Origin: Erythrocercus mccallii
Lineage: Eukaryota > Chordata > Aves > Passeriformes > Dicruridae
DNA length: 64,000 bases
NCBI GenBank assembly: GCA_013397435.1
Contig: VZRG01000005.1
Span: 519,508-583,507 of the forward strand
Direction: 5' to 3'
In this document: piece by piece, positions 1 through 13,000 of the stretch
How the letters are laid out: each line of letters begins with the position of its first letter
Numbering within the stretch: position 1 is the first letter of the stretch
Program-made: the position numbers and the translations under genes
Notes under the pieces: generated by a model
Told to the model about the DNA's origin: nothing
What the model saw: the letters and a program-made list of their open reading frames with translations, nothing else
Databases searched by the model: none

Positions 1-3000
1 GGTCTCCTTATATCTAGGTGGAGCTTGAAATTTCTCTTTTACTTAAGAATTTGAAACAGCTCTTGTGGTTTTGATGGAGTAGCTCTGCGCTAATACATCT
101 GAGTTCAGAATCTGACCCCAGCAGTATGATGAAATGATCTTCCTGTCGAAGCATAGCATACATCACCACCTGGTGATTTCTGGCTTTTGGTGAGAAGGAA
201 ATTGGGCTAACACTGTGCCTGCAGTGAGAGGGATGCTAGTCTGACTGACCCAATATTGATGCACTATTTTCAAGTTTAGCTTCTGTGTTACCTTGAAATC
301 TTTGGAGAGTTTTCAGCCTTTGTTTCGTGTTAGAAATCCTTGGGAGAGCTGTTATGTGCCATCTTAAGGGATAAGGAAACAAATCTAACTTCTAGTCTTA
401 CCTTTGCCTGTGTTTCACAAAAGCTGTGGCCTTCATCCCACAGGAAGGAACACACGCAGAGTCATTATTTCCTCACTTGATAGATGAACTACATATTACT
501 GATGTAATTTTTTTCCTTCTTAATTTTCAGTTCATATGCATATCTTCTGTTTTGATCAGTCTGACAAGTAGAAATGCAACCTGAATGGTGGTGTTTATTT
601 CAGATTTGAATAGAACGAAGTACTTATGTAAATATTCCCATATTACACACATATTCAAACCTTTTACCTGAGTCAGGTGCATATTGCTTTTATAACCTTT
701 CTGTCCAGCCATTACAAGGGCCTGGTAATTTCATATATTCCTTTTCTGCGTGATTCAGGTAATCCTCCATTGCTGCAAAAATGTCAACATTTATCGATGA
801 GAAAGACTTAGGGAAAAGTAACTTAAAATGCAATCAGAAAGGGGCTTTCTGTGGAAACAGTTGTGGTTGTAGCATTATACCTGCCCAGTGGTCCAATTAC
901 CTCATCAATGACTGAAATACATTCTGGGAAAAATAGTGGAGATTAATATACACAGCCAGTGTCTGAAGATCAATATAGTCTTGGATACATCTCAGATTTA
1001 TTAGAAGTGTGGATAGCTCTATGGATGTAAAAGAAGTTTGAGAGAGAGAGAGAAATGTAGCCATAGTTTTAAAACTCATAAGCAAATTTGATCCTCAATG
1101 TTTAACAAGAGACAATTCAAAATGGGTTAACTCTCTAAAAGTGCCAAGATGCCAAACATTAAAGATTTGGTGTCTTTGGGTATTTCTAATTCAACATTTC
1201 TCCATAATGGAGGAAGAACCAAAAATAGGCAATTTTTATGTCCTAGTAAAGTTCTTAATCTCAGGAGCTTCCACATTAGATATACTATGATGTTAAGAAA
1301 TAAATGAGAACTATCAGCTGAGGGTAAAGTAAAACAGACCACAAAATCTCACAATAGGGCTGTGTATTTTTGTTGCACGTGTAACGACCATATGGAAAAG
1401 AGAATCTAGTAACAGTTGCCACCCTGACTAAGGCATTGTATCCATACTCCGAGATAAACAGACAAGAAAATGCTTCAGAGACTGAGGCTAATAATACAGT
1501 TCTATTATGCTCTGCCTTTAACACTGTGCATTGGTTTTTACATAGTTCAGCATAATGAAAGAATGAACAAGACAGTATGTGTTGGCTGTCCAGTGTGAAA
1601 AAAACAGCTGACACTTTAGTCAGACACCTTACAAAGGAAAAACAGCCCCAAAGGTTTAGCAAAAATCTCAGAAGATGTCGCTGCTAATTTACACAAAACA
1701 AAACAGCAACAAAATGTCTTCCTCAGGGAAGATGTCCCCACGTTGTCCCAGGACAACAGCAGAGAATCTGTTGTCTTTGAAAAACAGATGCTATGCAGGG
1801 AAGATGAAAGACAACTGGGAAGGCTGACCAGACTGAAAGATTATGCAACCATACATTGCTGCAATATGGAAGTCAAATGCATTTACATTTTCTGGCTAAT
1901 AGGGGAAGATTTACAATAAACAGGAAAGTCATGGAAAGGGATAAGAAGCACTCTTTTCTTCCTTGGTAATTCTGTGCATTTGGCAGAGCAGACTATTCCA
2001 CTCTTTGCACTGAGAGAAGGACAGCAAGGGCAGTCCAGCCACAAAAGATTGCTGATTTGCACAGGGTTGCAAAAATAATGGCAAGTCTGAAACTGAGCTG
2101 GAATTTGTGTGGCTTGAATTCATCTCTAGTTTCAGTCAACAGGGTCTGTGCCCTTCTCAGCATCATTCAGAGGCTAAGCCTGCAATGATTCCAAGCTGAT
2201 GTTATTTTCCCCTCCCTGTCATTTTAGGATTTTGCAACCATGGTTCTGTTTTGTGCTAATGTTCATTAACCCCCCTCTTGGATAATATGAGTTCTTAAAA
2301 GGTGAAGCTTGTTACACATTTAGACAGATGCTAACTATTGATTAAGATACTTGTGTACTAGAGGAAGTCTGTCACATTGCAAGCATACTGCAGGCTGCAT
2401 AATCTACTTTCTGACTGAGTGACCCCTTCATCCTCCGCCTTTGTTATTTACCAGACATCTTAATTTTCTCTTGAGGTAAGATGGATGACTGCCTTTAAAC
2501 CTGGAAGAGTGTAGAATCCTGCAAAAAAGCTATCATGAAGAAACTGGAAAAATTGGTGCCTTTTCTCTTTCCAGGACTTAGGGTTTTCAGTTCAACATAG
2601 ATTAATATTGAGTCAAAACCTCTGCAGATCTGTCTCTTTCCAAGCCAGCTCCTAGCCAGCATCTCCATTTGAACCATTAAACATTGGCTCCATATTTTTT
2701 CCTGACCACTATCATGTTAGCTAGAAGAATTAAACGTCCTTCTCCATTTAGTTCGAAAAATGTTTTCTTCAAAACTGTCCCTGGAAAATTTTGCTTAAGA
2801 CAGTCTTTCATCCCTTGCCCTAGTAGGAAAATGTCCATCTTACATTTCGTTCTGGTACAAAACATACACAAGTTCTTTTATCTGGGTTAAAGTGAAGTTA
2901 GTTTACAGGTGAACATCTTTCCATTCAGGTGAGCTATAAACTTTGCCAAGTTTACCAAAGTAATTAAGAGTAGTTACCAGTTTTCACTTGTAGTCCCTCT

Positions 3001-4773
3001 AATTTCTTGATTTCAAGGCTGTTTTGGAGACCTGGTCTTGATGGAGAAGATTATGCACTTGGGAATCCTATTTAATGTGAAGCCAAAGGACTACGGAAGC
3101 TCTAACTGCGTACTCAAAGCCTTGCCCAGTATGGCACCACTGTTAGGGCTGGTGTTGATTATTATGGTGTGTTTGAGCAGTTAGACCACAGCTGATCTCA
3201 CTGAAATCTTAAGCTCAGTTTTCTCGAATTGATGCCCAGGAAGCAGGTCACCTAAATCAAAAGCAAATTCGTCAGTTCTGTCTGGTCAGTGTCCAGAGCT
3301 GTGACAAGCACAAAGAATGTACAATGCAGATTCTCTGAGACAGCTGGAATTTCTGGAGCTCTTTACTGGCCAGCCTAGGTACCTTCCTGGCATAATGTGG
3401 CCTCAAAATGCAAGACAAAACGTGGGCCCTGGGCTTCTGATGTCTGAATATAAGTGTTTCTCCTTAATACCATACAATACATGAAAGGAAGCATCAGGAA
3501 GGAAATATACCCTGTAGCATCATTCTCAAGGGAAGGTATACTTCCACAAAATGAAAATAAATGAGTTGGTATTATGACAGTCTAATACTGTGATGTTATG
3601 TACAACAGATGCACTTTTCTGCTAAGGGTTTAATCCCTTCAGGCCCATTAAGCAAGGGGAAAAGTTTAGAAGGGATGCTGTTAAAAGAAGACATTAATGC
3701 ACCTTTAAAAGAAAGTAGTTGAAGCACAAATCCCAGGAGAAATACAGTACAAAATAGTGAATGAAATATTTATACTTTCCACTGAAGTTGAGTTTATGTA
3801 CTTGAGGGAGAAGCCCTGATGAGTTGGTCTTCCTCTTTGTTCTGTATCTATTTTTCCGACTGCTCAGACACAGCTGTTGGTTTCACAGTCACTCTGAGGC
3901 TGATTAGATTAGAAATCATGAGCTGTCTGCTCAGCATGGCCAATGACACACAGGAAGCATTCTAAGCCTGTAGTTTGGGTAAAGAAGATTTCTTTTTGTG
4001 TGCTTCAGACATAAATTGGTTCTTCAGGATTTAGCATGATTGGATCAACTTTCCTGTCTTATTCTGAACAAAACAATTTGATACATTATCTAAAGCTTGT
4101 ATATGTTCATGTTAAATCTCACTTAAGGGCTAAATATGCTGCAAGGTTCACTGACTTATCCAAGGCCCATGACTCCCACATTTGTATACCATTGCTTTTA
4201 ATTGTATTTATTCACCATAAAGCAAAACTGCATAATAAAAAAGATATGGAAGTTTTTGGGGGCAGATTCTCCAAAACAGATGGAGGAGGAAAGTGCCTAG
4301 CTGGCAAGTGAATTGGATTTTGTGCCTTCTAGAACCTTTTCTTTCTCTTTGGACCTTGACACTAAGATTTCTTGTACAGGAACATTGTCCTTTAAAGAAA
4401 TTAGTTATGGTTACTCAAAGAACGTTTTTCTATTTTCAAATAGCTTCTGAAAGAAGATCAAAACTCAAATGCAATTTAGTGCCTTGTATTCTGCAGAAGG
4501 GTTCTCAAGTTTTCTCTACATGGTTCATTTCTTTCTAGAGGGTCTTTTCCAAATTCTGCCCTCCTATTCAGTCTTACTTATATTACCTACTGCCATTCAT
4601 CTACCTACATCCCTCAATCAGCTATGTCAGTTGCCCAAGTGCAAAAAGTGAAGAAAAGGTGGTGGTGTGTTGTTTGGTTTTGGTATTGGTTTATTTTTGG
4701 GTTGGTTGGCTGGTTGAGGTTTTTTGTTTGCATGGGGATTTTCTTCTTTTCTTTTTTTTCTTTTTTGGGGGTG

Positions 4774-4843
4774 GGGGGGTTGGTTGAGTTTTTAAAAACT
4801 TTTTTCTTTTTTTTGGGGGGTTGGTTGAGTTTTTTTAAACTTT
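4774..4843. repeat. Two-copy tandem repeat, 41-bp period, G/T-rich
   Basis: A G6 run followed by TTGGTTGAG and a T-rich/AAACT tail occurs at 4774 and again at 4815, giving two imperfect units of about 41 bp. The surrounding 4650-4770 is also strongly G/T-rich on the + strand. This looks like a local slippage duplication inside a low-complexity tract. Confidence 0.8.
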
Positions 4844-6894
4844 AATGTATTGCATTTGTAAATATGTCATTTGATATAAAGGGCAAAATGACCTTGCCTT
4901 GTGTTTCTGCTTCCTGAACTTTTTTCAAGCTCACAGTTCCATGATTTGATATAATACCTTCATCTGCGTTTTCCATAGCTTTTCATTCAAATACACAGAT
5001 CTCTTGGGCATTCACATTAGCTTTTATGTACAGAACATTTAATACTCTTGGGATTGGGTTTGTTTTTGTGGGGTTTTTTGTGATTTTTTTTTTTTCTTAG
5101 AAACAGCCTTTGTTTTTCAGGTTTTTTAATATTTATTTCAATAAATATAAACAGATTTTTAGCAGTTGAGATAAATCTGAAGATGCAAAGCATATTTCAA
5201 AATCTCTGAAACAATTAAGCATCTAAACGAATTGTCCTCAAATACTTTTACAAGAAGCAGCAGTAGAAATCTTTGTCCATGCTTTTCTCAAGCACATAAA
5301 AGTATGTAAGAAGAAGCTGGAACGGGCATTAGAGAAGATAATTTGCACAGAAAGTCTAAAAATTGTGGCCCTCAGGAGTAGTTTTTGAAGATGATTGGAG
5401 TCTACTGACTTACATTTTTATTTATAGTGTCAAATCAAGAGCATATGTAAGAGTGAAAACCGTTCCTTGAGAACTGTCAAATCTGATCTTTCTTGGTTTT
5501 GCTGCATTAATGAGTAATCAATACATAAGGAAAGGAAATGTAGTCATTTCCCCTTGAAAAGATCTTCTACTCAGTATTTCAATAATATTATATTCTTATG
5601 GAGCCTATTGCTTCCTCAGAATATATTAAAGATGTGAATTTATTCAATCCATCCCTGCTAATTTTCCCAGCACTTCACTGAGGGTGGCAGTTATACATTC
5701 CTATTTCTGTCCAGGAGGGAGGATAGGGTGGGTTGCTTAGGCTGCTTCATTAACTTTTTTGTGGACAGGAAAAAGGGGCACAGTTGGATCCCATTTTAGA
5801 ACTAAGGATTTCCTGATTTTCAGTCTTCTGTTTACACAACTGCATTGTCCTGCTCTGACTTGAACTCAGTATTCTCTGGCTTAAGGGACTGAGGTGTGGT
5901 AGATGTAATCAAGATATCCAAGCTTGCCTGTCTCCAGTAGGCACACCGGGGCGTTGTTAGTTGTTGTTACCTTGTGCTTCCTGCAAATCTTTTGGTGTTG
6001 TCCTAATGGATCTCCTAGTCATGAATCCATTGCCTGCTTGTTAATTTAGGACACTGGATTTTCCGCATAATTTTAAATCCAAATGCCATGAAACACTGAG
6101 TTTTGTTATTTCTTTTACTGTATTGAACTAAAAGTTGCTTTGAGACATTTGCCAGTGATGTATTGTATGGACAAGGTACCTTTTTGTTGTTGTTGTTTAT
6201 TTCTTAGAACTTTTTCTTTTCTGGTATTAAGGATGCTTTTTCAGGGTGGAACACAGGGAATTTATTGTGTAACACCTGTTAACAAAAGAGGAACTTGATT
6301 AATTTCCCACTCATAGTGCTGAGACTGTTCCCCTTTGTTGTCATTTTCTCAGGGTTATTACTCATTACCCTTATTCATTCTGCTTTGATAGAGGTAAATA
6401 GCTTTTAATTCCCCCAGCCCCCAAACCTTCTTAAAGTTTCCTTTGACAGCTTGTTGTAATTATGCCCCTCATTGAGGACACACTCATTATTCTCTGTTGC
6501 CCTGAACAAGATTATTTAAGGCTCATTTTGGATTTACTCTGTGCATGTGTCTTGAATGTATTTCCCTGAAAAATAGAAAATAGCAATATAAGGGCAGTGT
6601 GAGATGCTGGTAAATGTGTTACTGATCACAGCTTGTATGGTTGGAGGTATTTCAGTGAACATGAGTAATGTCCTTTGTCATTACATGACAGAAGAGAAAA
6701 AAAGAGAAAAAAAAGCCAAAAGGATACAAGCAAAAAACTACTGAAGCCTTCTATACAACCTGTAATTGAGTAATTGTTACGTACAGTTTGCTGTTAAGCT
6801 GTCACTGTATCCTCAGCTTTAATAAAATATGAGCCAGTATTAGGGACAGTTTTTTGCTGTATCAGGAATCTTCTTTTGGAATGTATCTGATGGC

Positions 6895-6915
6895 ATTATG
6901 AATGTTATTCATAAT
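6895..6915. repeat. Perfect 9-bp inverted repeat with 3-bp spacer
   Basis: ATTATGAAT (6895-6903), spacer GTT, ATTCATAAT (6907-6915). The arms are exact reverse complements. The arms contain ATGAAT/ATTCAT half sites like those bound by POU/octamer-type homeodomain proteins. Binding is inference; the symmetry is seen directly. Confidence 0.85.
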
Positions 6916-7533
6916 GTTATGATATTGCAATGTGACAATTAGTACATCCTCACTTTCTTCACTTCGTCTCCCCAGGCATAACTTACTTGCCAGAAGTCAC
7001 AAGTTCTTGGGTGTCAAGATTCTTGATTTGCCACAGCCTTATTGTTACTGGGACATCTCAGTGCCGAAGCATTTAACAAACAGCTCAGGCTCCTGAGAGA
7101 CCCTGGTTCTTAATTTCATGTCTTCTTTCCTTTCCCTTAGGAAAGGATCCTGCTTGGTAAGGCTTCTGTTCCCAACTGCTAAGGCTGTTAATTCTTTGAC
7201 AGATCAAACAGCAGGAATAGTTCCAGAAACATACCTTTGCCCTGAAATGAACTTGAATTCACTTAGGTAACTGTAATACATGATGACTCCCATCCAGGAA
7301 AAAAAAATTTTAAAAATCCTCTTTATCAAACTATCACAGTAGTTATGCACTTGCTTTTATAGATTATATGTAAGTGATCACATTTGAATTATCAGCTCTT
7401 GTAGTACCTGCAGTCACAGGTTTTTTAGCTGCATTGCACCTCGGTGCTTTTTATTTGGAGACAGCAGGTCTCTTTTGCTTGTGTCCTTGACTTTGTCTCA
7501 TTGCCTGCTCCCTTTTATATTAGGAATTGCAAT

Positions 7534-7560
7534 TTGTTGTTGTTGTTGTTGTTGTTGTTT
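7534..7560. repeat. (TTG)9 microsatellite
   Basis: Nine uninterrupted TTG units, followed by TTTTTGGTTGGTTT. Confidence 0.97.
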
Positions 7561-9000
7561 TTGGTTGGTTTATTTTTTGTATTCTAACAAGCTTAGACTA
7601 TTTTGTAATAGTCTGATTCATTAAGGTATTGGCATTTCTAGTTATATGAAAACAGTAACATGATGCAAGGAATGCTATAGAGATTTAAGGATAACAGTAG
7701 TTACTTTACAGATTAATAATGAACACTAGTTCCTGGCTTATCATCAAGAGTATCTTCTTTTATACCTTCCCAATATTAAACTCTTTGCAAACATATTCCT
7801 GATGGGGTGAATTTTCAGACTTGGACTCTGTTTTGCCCATAAATGATCCACAGAGAAATGACTGCACACGCATAGCTTTTTAACTGGATATATTAAGCTA
7901 AAGTAAAGAAAAAATGAAAATAAGAAAAAAAGAGGTTTCTATAATGACCCATCCCAAGTAAGGCATGCCTACGTTGTAAAGCAGGTAGTTGTATTTTTAC
8001 AAAGTTATAGGCAGTAGGAGCAGATGATAGATATGGACTTAAAAACTTTAATTTTATGATTTACTTTTTCTTGATACCTTATGTTTTGTCTAAGCCACAG
8101 AGGGTCAACAACTGCAAAGACACGTGTTGGAGGACATAATCCTTGAAAAGGAAGTTGCTGAATAAGGATCCACAAACAAAACTGGGAGTCCTATGGTGGT
8201 CTAACCTTGACAGAGTTTGTGTTTGCTGGCTAGTCCCAGGGTCCATGGTGTATTGCCTTTGCTGGCCACCCAATGCAGACCTGTTGTGAGCAGCAGTTTT
8301 TTACCTGGCCTTTCTGGATGTCTGTAACAGAGGCTGCCAGAGCACCAAAAAAACCCCTGAAACAGTAAAGGAGTACCTTGCATGACAAATGGTGAAATAT
8401 CACGCTGGTTAGCAGATTTGGTTCAGCAGATCTGCCTTTGCTCTTGGACCACCCTTCCTGTAGAAATTTACTTGTGAACTGTGTAGCTAAGCATATTGTG
8501 TGTGGGGAGATGTGTAACTTCCAGATGTATGAATGAATCTGTGATTTACAGTGCGGTCTATGTGAATAATCACAACTGTTGTGCATGCGCACAGATTTTT
8601 ACAGGATGTTTCCAAGAATTTTGAACAAAAATGACACAGAGCCAGTACATATTTCAAAGATAACATCATATATACATGTGTCTCTCCTTGCTTCCTACAG
8701 TCTGAGTTCCTATAAATAGGAACAATCCCAGTCTGAGAAAGAAAATGAGAAATAGTGCAAATAATACAGACTTTTTTAAAATCATAATTGTCTGCATGTG
8801 CCAAATCTAAATGTGCACGCAGATGCCACTGAAATAGAGATGGCTCCAAACCAGTCTCATGCCTTTAGCACAGAAAAGACTTTTTCATTTCCCAAGAGAA
8901 TATGAAATCCCTCACTGAGTATGAGAGATTGTACCTTAAAAATTATTTCAAGTGATCATATTTATAGGCTGTTTATGAGGCTCATTACTGTGTACATGAG

Positions 9001-9130
9001 CACATAAATGAAATTAACCTCACAAGAGACATTCATCCAAGGACACACAGGAGGTCTGCAACATAGCCAGAAACCAGAAGATATCTTCCAAGTTTAGTCC
9101 AGTATCTTAACCACACTGCTATTTTTGCCT
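9001..9130 (-). mobile_element. Ancient MIR-like (amniote CORE) SINE relic
   Basis: The + strand reads like the reverse complement of a MIR-family SINE: CATCCAAGGACACACAGGAG, then GTCTGCAACATAGCCAG, then AGTCCAGTATCTTAACCAC. These track the familiar order 'cccaaggtcacacag ... gtggcagagccag ... agtccagtgccttaaccac' of amniote MIR elements. The assignment rests on remembered consensus sequence, not a search. Heavy divergence and loss of the tail fit an old, inactive copy. Confidence 0.65.
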
Positions 9131-9904
9131 ACTTGTGTCCTACCATACTCCATTAGTGACCAGAGATCTTCATGCGGAGACCTCTGCTCTTTTTTTCCAA
9201 AGATCATGTGTGGCTTGGATGTTCCTCCCCATTATATTAAGATATCTCAACAAGAATATGTGCTTGTGTCATCAGTCAAGATCACTACTTCTAAATGACT
9301 GAAGGAAGTAGCAAAAGAAAACACAAGGCATATGTAAAGTAAGATATTACAGATATTTTTTAAAAGAATATCTTGTGCTTCTGCTATAAAGAAATATCCT
9401 ATTCAGAGAAATCCATTACCCAATTTAGTATGGAGAGGATAATCTACTGTGGATGTTAATCCTTTGGAGTCTATTTTAACCCTCTATTTCATAAAATTAT
9501 TGCTCCATTCTCTGATAATTTTACAATTCAGTATAATTAATTTTATATATAGAAAAGGATTGATGGAACTACTTATTGTTAAGATTTCCCATCCTTTCCC
9601 ATTAGGAATCTTTCTTTTCAGCTGCTGTAAGAGTAGGATTAAGTTTACTGAGCAAGAAGATTGAGATTAGCATGCAGGTCTGGGGCTTGGGGCAGCACCT
9701 GCCTGCCAAGGTCTCTCTGCTGCCAGGATATACATGAGGCTTGCTGCTGCAGTGTGGTGGGCTGATCCTATAGGGGAGGACAGGAAGGTTCTGTTGCTAC
9801 TGGTCACCCTGTTTGTGGCTGATGACTGGCAGAAGCTTGAGCTTTGAGCAGATGATACACAGTATTCTGAAAATGTAGTCCCTTCCTTAAAATGTGCACT
9901 AAAA

Positions 9905-10043
9905 TCCAGCTTTGACTTTTACGTTAATTTTGTATGTGCCTCTGTTGCCTACCTGTTAACTGGGGATGAACAGAGTTCTCCATCTCCTCAGGCATTAGGA
10001 AGATAAATTTACATGTGTTACAAAGCACACTGTCACTATAGTG
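9905..10043 (+). mobile_element. Ancient MIR-like SINE relic
   Basis: TATGTGCCTCTGTTGCCTAC, then CTGTTAACTGGGGATGAACAG, then a GGAAGATAAA stretch and ACAAAGCACACTGTCACTATAG follow the order of a forward MIR-type SINE ('ctgtgcctcagtttcccc ... tctgtaaaatggggata ... gaggataaat ... aaagcactttg'). This is inferred from remembered consensus; the copy is diverged and inactive. Confidence 0.6.
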
Positions 10044-13000
10044 AAAAAAAACCTTCTCGAGAGTCTATGCAAACATTAATAATTCTATCTTCAGAGCAGA
10101 ATTTGAATGCCATACAGGAAATATGGTATGGCATTAAAAAGTGATGAGAAAATAAAATATGAAATATTTTGTCGTACAGCTAGCAGTGCCCATTCAACAC
10201 TGAGAACAAGGCAAGGGGCCTCCCATTAGAATCAGATGCAATTCTGCAGATTTTTTCTAATGAAGAGACTCAAGGATATAGTTATGGTGGAATGAGCAGT
10301 CTTAATTCCAGTGCTCCAGGAATTTTTCACTTTGCAACTTGTCTTTTAATATACTTTCTGTTGTGTTATATAAAGTGACTAAGGTGGAAATTTAGAAGCT
10401 CCATCAGGCTAATGTAGAAATCCTAGTATCATATTCCATAAATCCCAGGCTTGGTATGACATTTCTTCCCCAGCCAAAAGGTGCTGGTATTCCTGCTGGC
10501 AGACGTGCAACAACCACCAGCTCTAAGGAGGAGGCCAGAGTTGGGGACTGAGCGCTGAAGGTATTCCAGACCAACATATGAGCAGAGCCACAGGCGGTGT
10601 AGGGCTCCTAGGAGAGCTGGAGTGAGTGGCAGGGTGTGCAGCTTTCAAAGTCCACTGCTGGAAATGGGTTTTAATAGCTGGTTCAGGAAATGATTGTGAT
10701 GTTTAAGAGGGAGTTCTGTTGAACCAGGTCCAACTGCTTCCAGACAGTCCTGTGGAACCAAGTGTGCCATGGCACCCCGTTGTCTACCAGCCTGCTTGGA
10801 TCGTGGGTTACGTGTGTGTGTTTGTGTATAGAGAGCCATCCATCATTTCAGTTCAGAGACGGTCCTTTTCAATGCAGCATGTTGGAAAGCAGAGGATCTG
10901 TTCTCATGCGTCTTTGTAGGAGTTACACAACTAAGTATCCATACATCACCTGATTGGTTTTTTCTTTTTTTTTTTTTTGCCTTGCTGGTTAGTGCTGTTA
11001 TAAGACTAGTTCTTGAATTAGGTGTTACTGTGTTTCCTACATGCAAGGAGGCAGCAGCTGAATTATTGCTGCATAAAATAGATGCATAAATATGGTGAGG
11101 TTCATATACTGCTCTTTGTGATGCTGAAGAACAAATGAATGACTTGCTGTGACAGTGAGAGCATAGGATCCATCACCTTTCTCTTATAGCCAAGAACTTA
11201 ATAACAAAAAAGACCAATTCAGAGAAGCATGCAGGGAGGATCTTTCATTTGCCCTGTCATTCTTCACTACTGTTACCTCCTACTTGATCTCTCACTTTAC
11301 ACCTAAGACATGTTTCTCTTGCTGTTTGAAGAGTGCTGACTAGAGATTGACTCTTATCTAATATTATTTAGTGTTGACTCCCCTTTTCCACTCAGACTGC
11401 AATGACTGCTTCAGGGTCATGCAGCTGGAAATGAGAACGTGTGCTCCACAGGTAGTCAGCTCACTTAGCTGGCCCCCCAAAGTGTCTGCTCTTTACTACA
11501 AACAATTTTTTTTTTTTCTTTTATTGCAAACAGAAATCTCAGTGCCAAGAGAACCACCTGCATATAAACATTCAGGTAGTGTAGTGGTGGTTGCTATACA
11601 GTACACATTAGGATTCTAGTCTGAATAATGCAGATGTTCAGGGACTTGCAGTGGCTTTAAGGTGACCCAGAGTTGCTTGAGTGACAAGGATTTGGGACAG
11701 TCCTATGGGGCATTTATTATTATTATTTTTATTACAATACTTTGGAAAGAAGAGGTAAGAGCTTGCTAAAAGCTGACATTTGCAGCTAAAATATGTAACG
11801 CCTGAAGAAATGCAAACCAGCCCTTATTAATATTGGCTTTTCCTAGCAGTAAACTTGAAATATGATGATAGTCTGTAAGCATGCAATGCCTCTTTCCAAT
11901 TAAAAAATGTGCCTAGTACCGTGTCTAAGCAGGAGTCCAGCAGTGAAGGACAGCACATAAAACTAAGGTAAATCGCTGCAGTGTCAGATGGAAAGGAATG
12001 AAGGATATGGTTGATGCCTTGCTCTCAGCCACAACCCTAACTGAATAAAGTATTTAATTGTGTCCCAAAACCTTGTTAACTTGGCTTCCACTGCTAGAAC
12101 AATGGCAGAAGCAAACTGCAGAATCAGAATTTTTTTACAACACTGTTGTAAAAGCAGAGGCTTTAAAAAAGGATGAACCAAGCCCAAGAGTTTGTAGCAT
12201 GGTCCCAGCTGTTGAGATAGGAATTATGAATGTGCAGAGAGGCAACAACCAAATGCATCCCTCACTATCTCCTGGCTGTTGCTCATTGAGATAATCACTT
12301 GCCTCTTCTCATAGTAAAAAAATTTGTTTGAAAGGTATCAAGGAAATATGAAGACCGCAGATGGTGTCTGGAGATTGTTATATATATCATTACACAGGCA
12401 AAAACAATGTTAAAAAAGCATTAAGGTTGCAAAGTCAAGTGTCCAAAAGGTATAAAATTACAGAGTAATGGTTGTCTATGCAGTTATAATGGGCTTGTCT
12501 GTGAACACTCGTTATCATTTTATTATTCATTATAATTATCCCATTACTCATTAACCTTAAATGTGGGATCATATGAAATTTTCCCACTTGTTCTTTTAAT
12601 TTAATTTACATGTGAAAAAGGTTTTAGCTTTAAAAAATAAAGGAACCTGAAAATGCCATCCCATGGCATATTGACAAATGGATTGTCAGCAAGGTTGAAA
12701 TCTTTCTGTTTATCACAGAGACACGGAGAGTCTGGCAGCATTAGATTTTAATACTCTGTGTGGACCAGTGCTAGAAGGGGCTGGATCACTTTGCAGGTGG
12801 GTGTAGATGATTTTTGTTGACAACGGAGGAGTGTCAGGAATTTGAGGATTACAGCCAGGAAGAAGAGGGAAGAGGACTGTCCTCTTTTTTTTCTTGTATG
12901 TCTCTGTGCCCTTCTGTTCTCACCCATTTTGGCTCCTCTCATGTGCTGCCTAGCCCTCCTAATCAATTTGGATCATCTTAACTACCTGGTTGCCATCACT

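Larger units (their letters stand above)
1..9000. other. AT-rich upstream non-coding DNA
   Basis: No gene is recognised on either strand. ORFs are short, overlap on opposite strands and have no recognisable domain; the longest (1285-1662, minus) is Cys/Phe/Leu-rich with no family resemblance. The content is AT-rich with T/G-rich simple tracts around 4.65-4.85, 5.05-5.10 and 7.53-7.58 kb. A 9-bp perfect inverted repeat lies at 6895-6915, and homeodomain-like TAAT cores are frequent around 6.25-6.95 kb. This is probably intergenic DNA 5' of RBMS3, though upstream untranslated exons cannot be excluded without transcript data. Confidence 0.7.

Noticed and set aside
1285..1662. 125-codon minus-strand frame
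   Set aside because: Cys/Phe/Leu-rich, no domain, no neighbouring gene signals.
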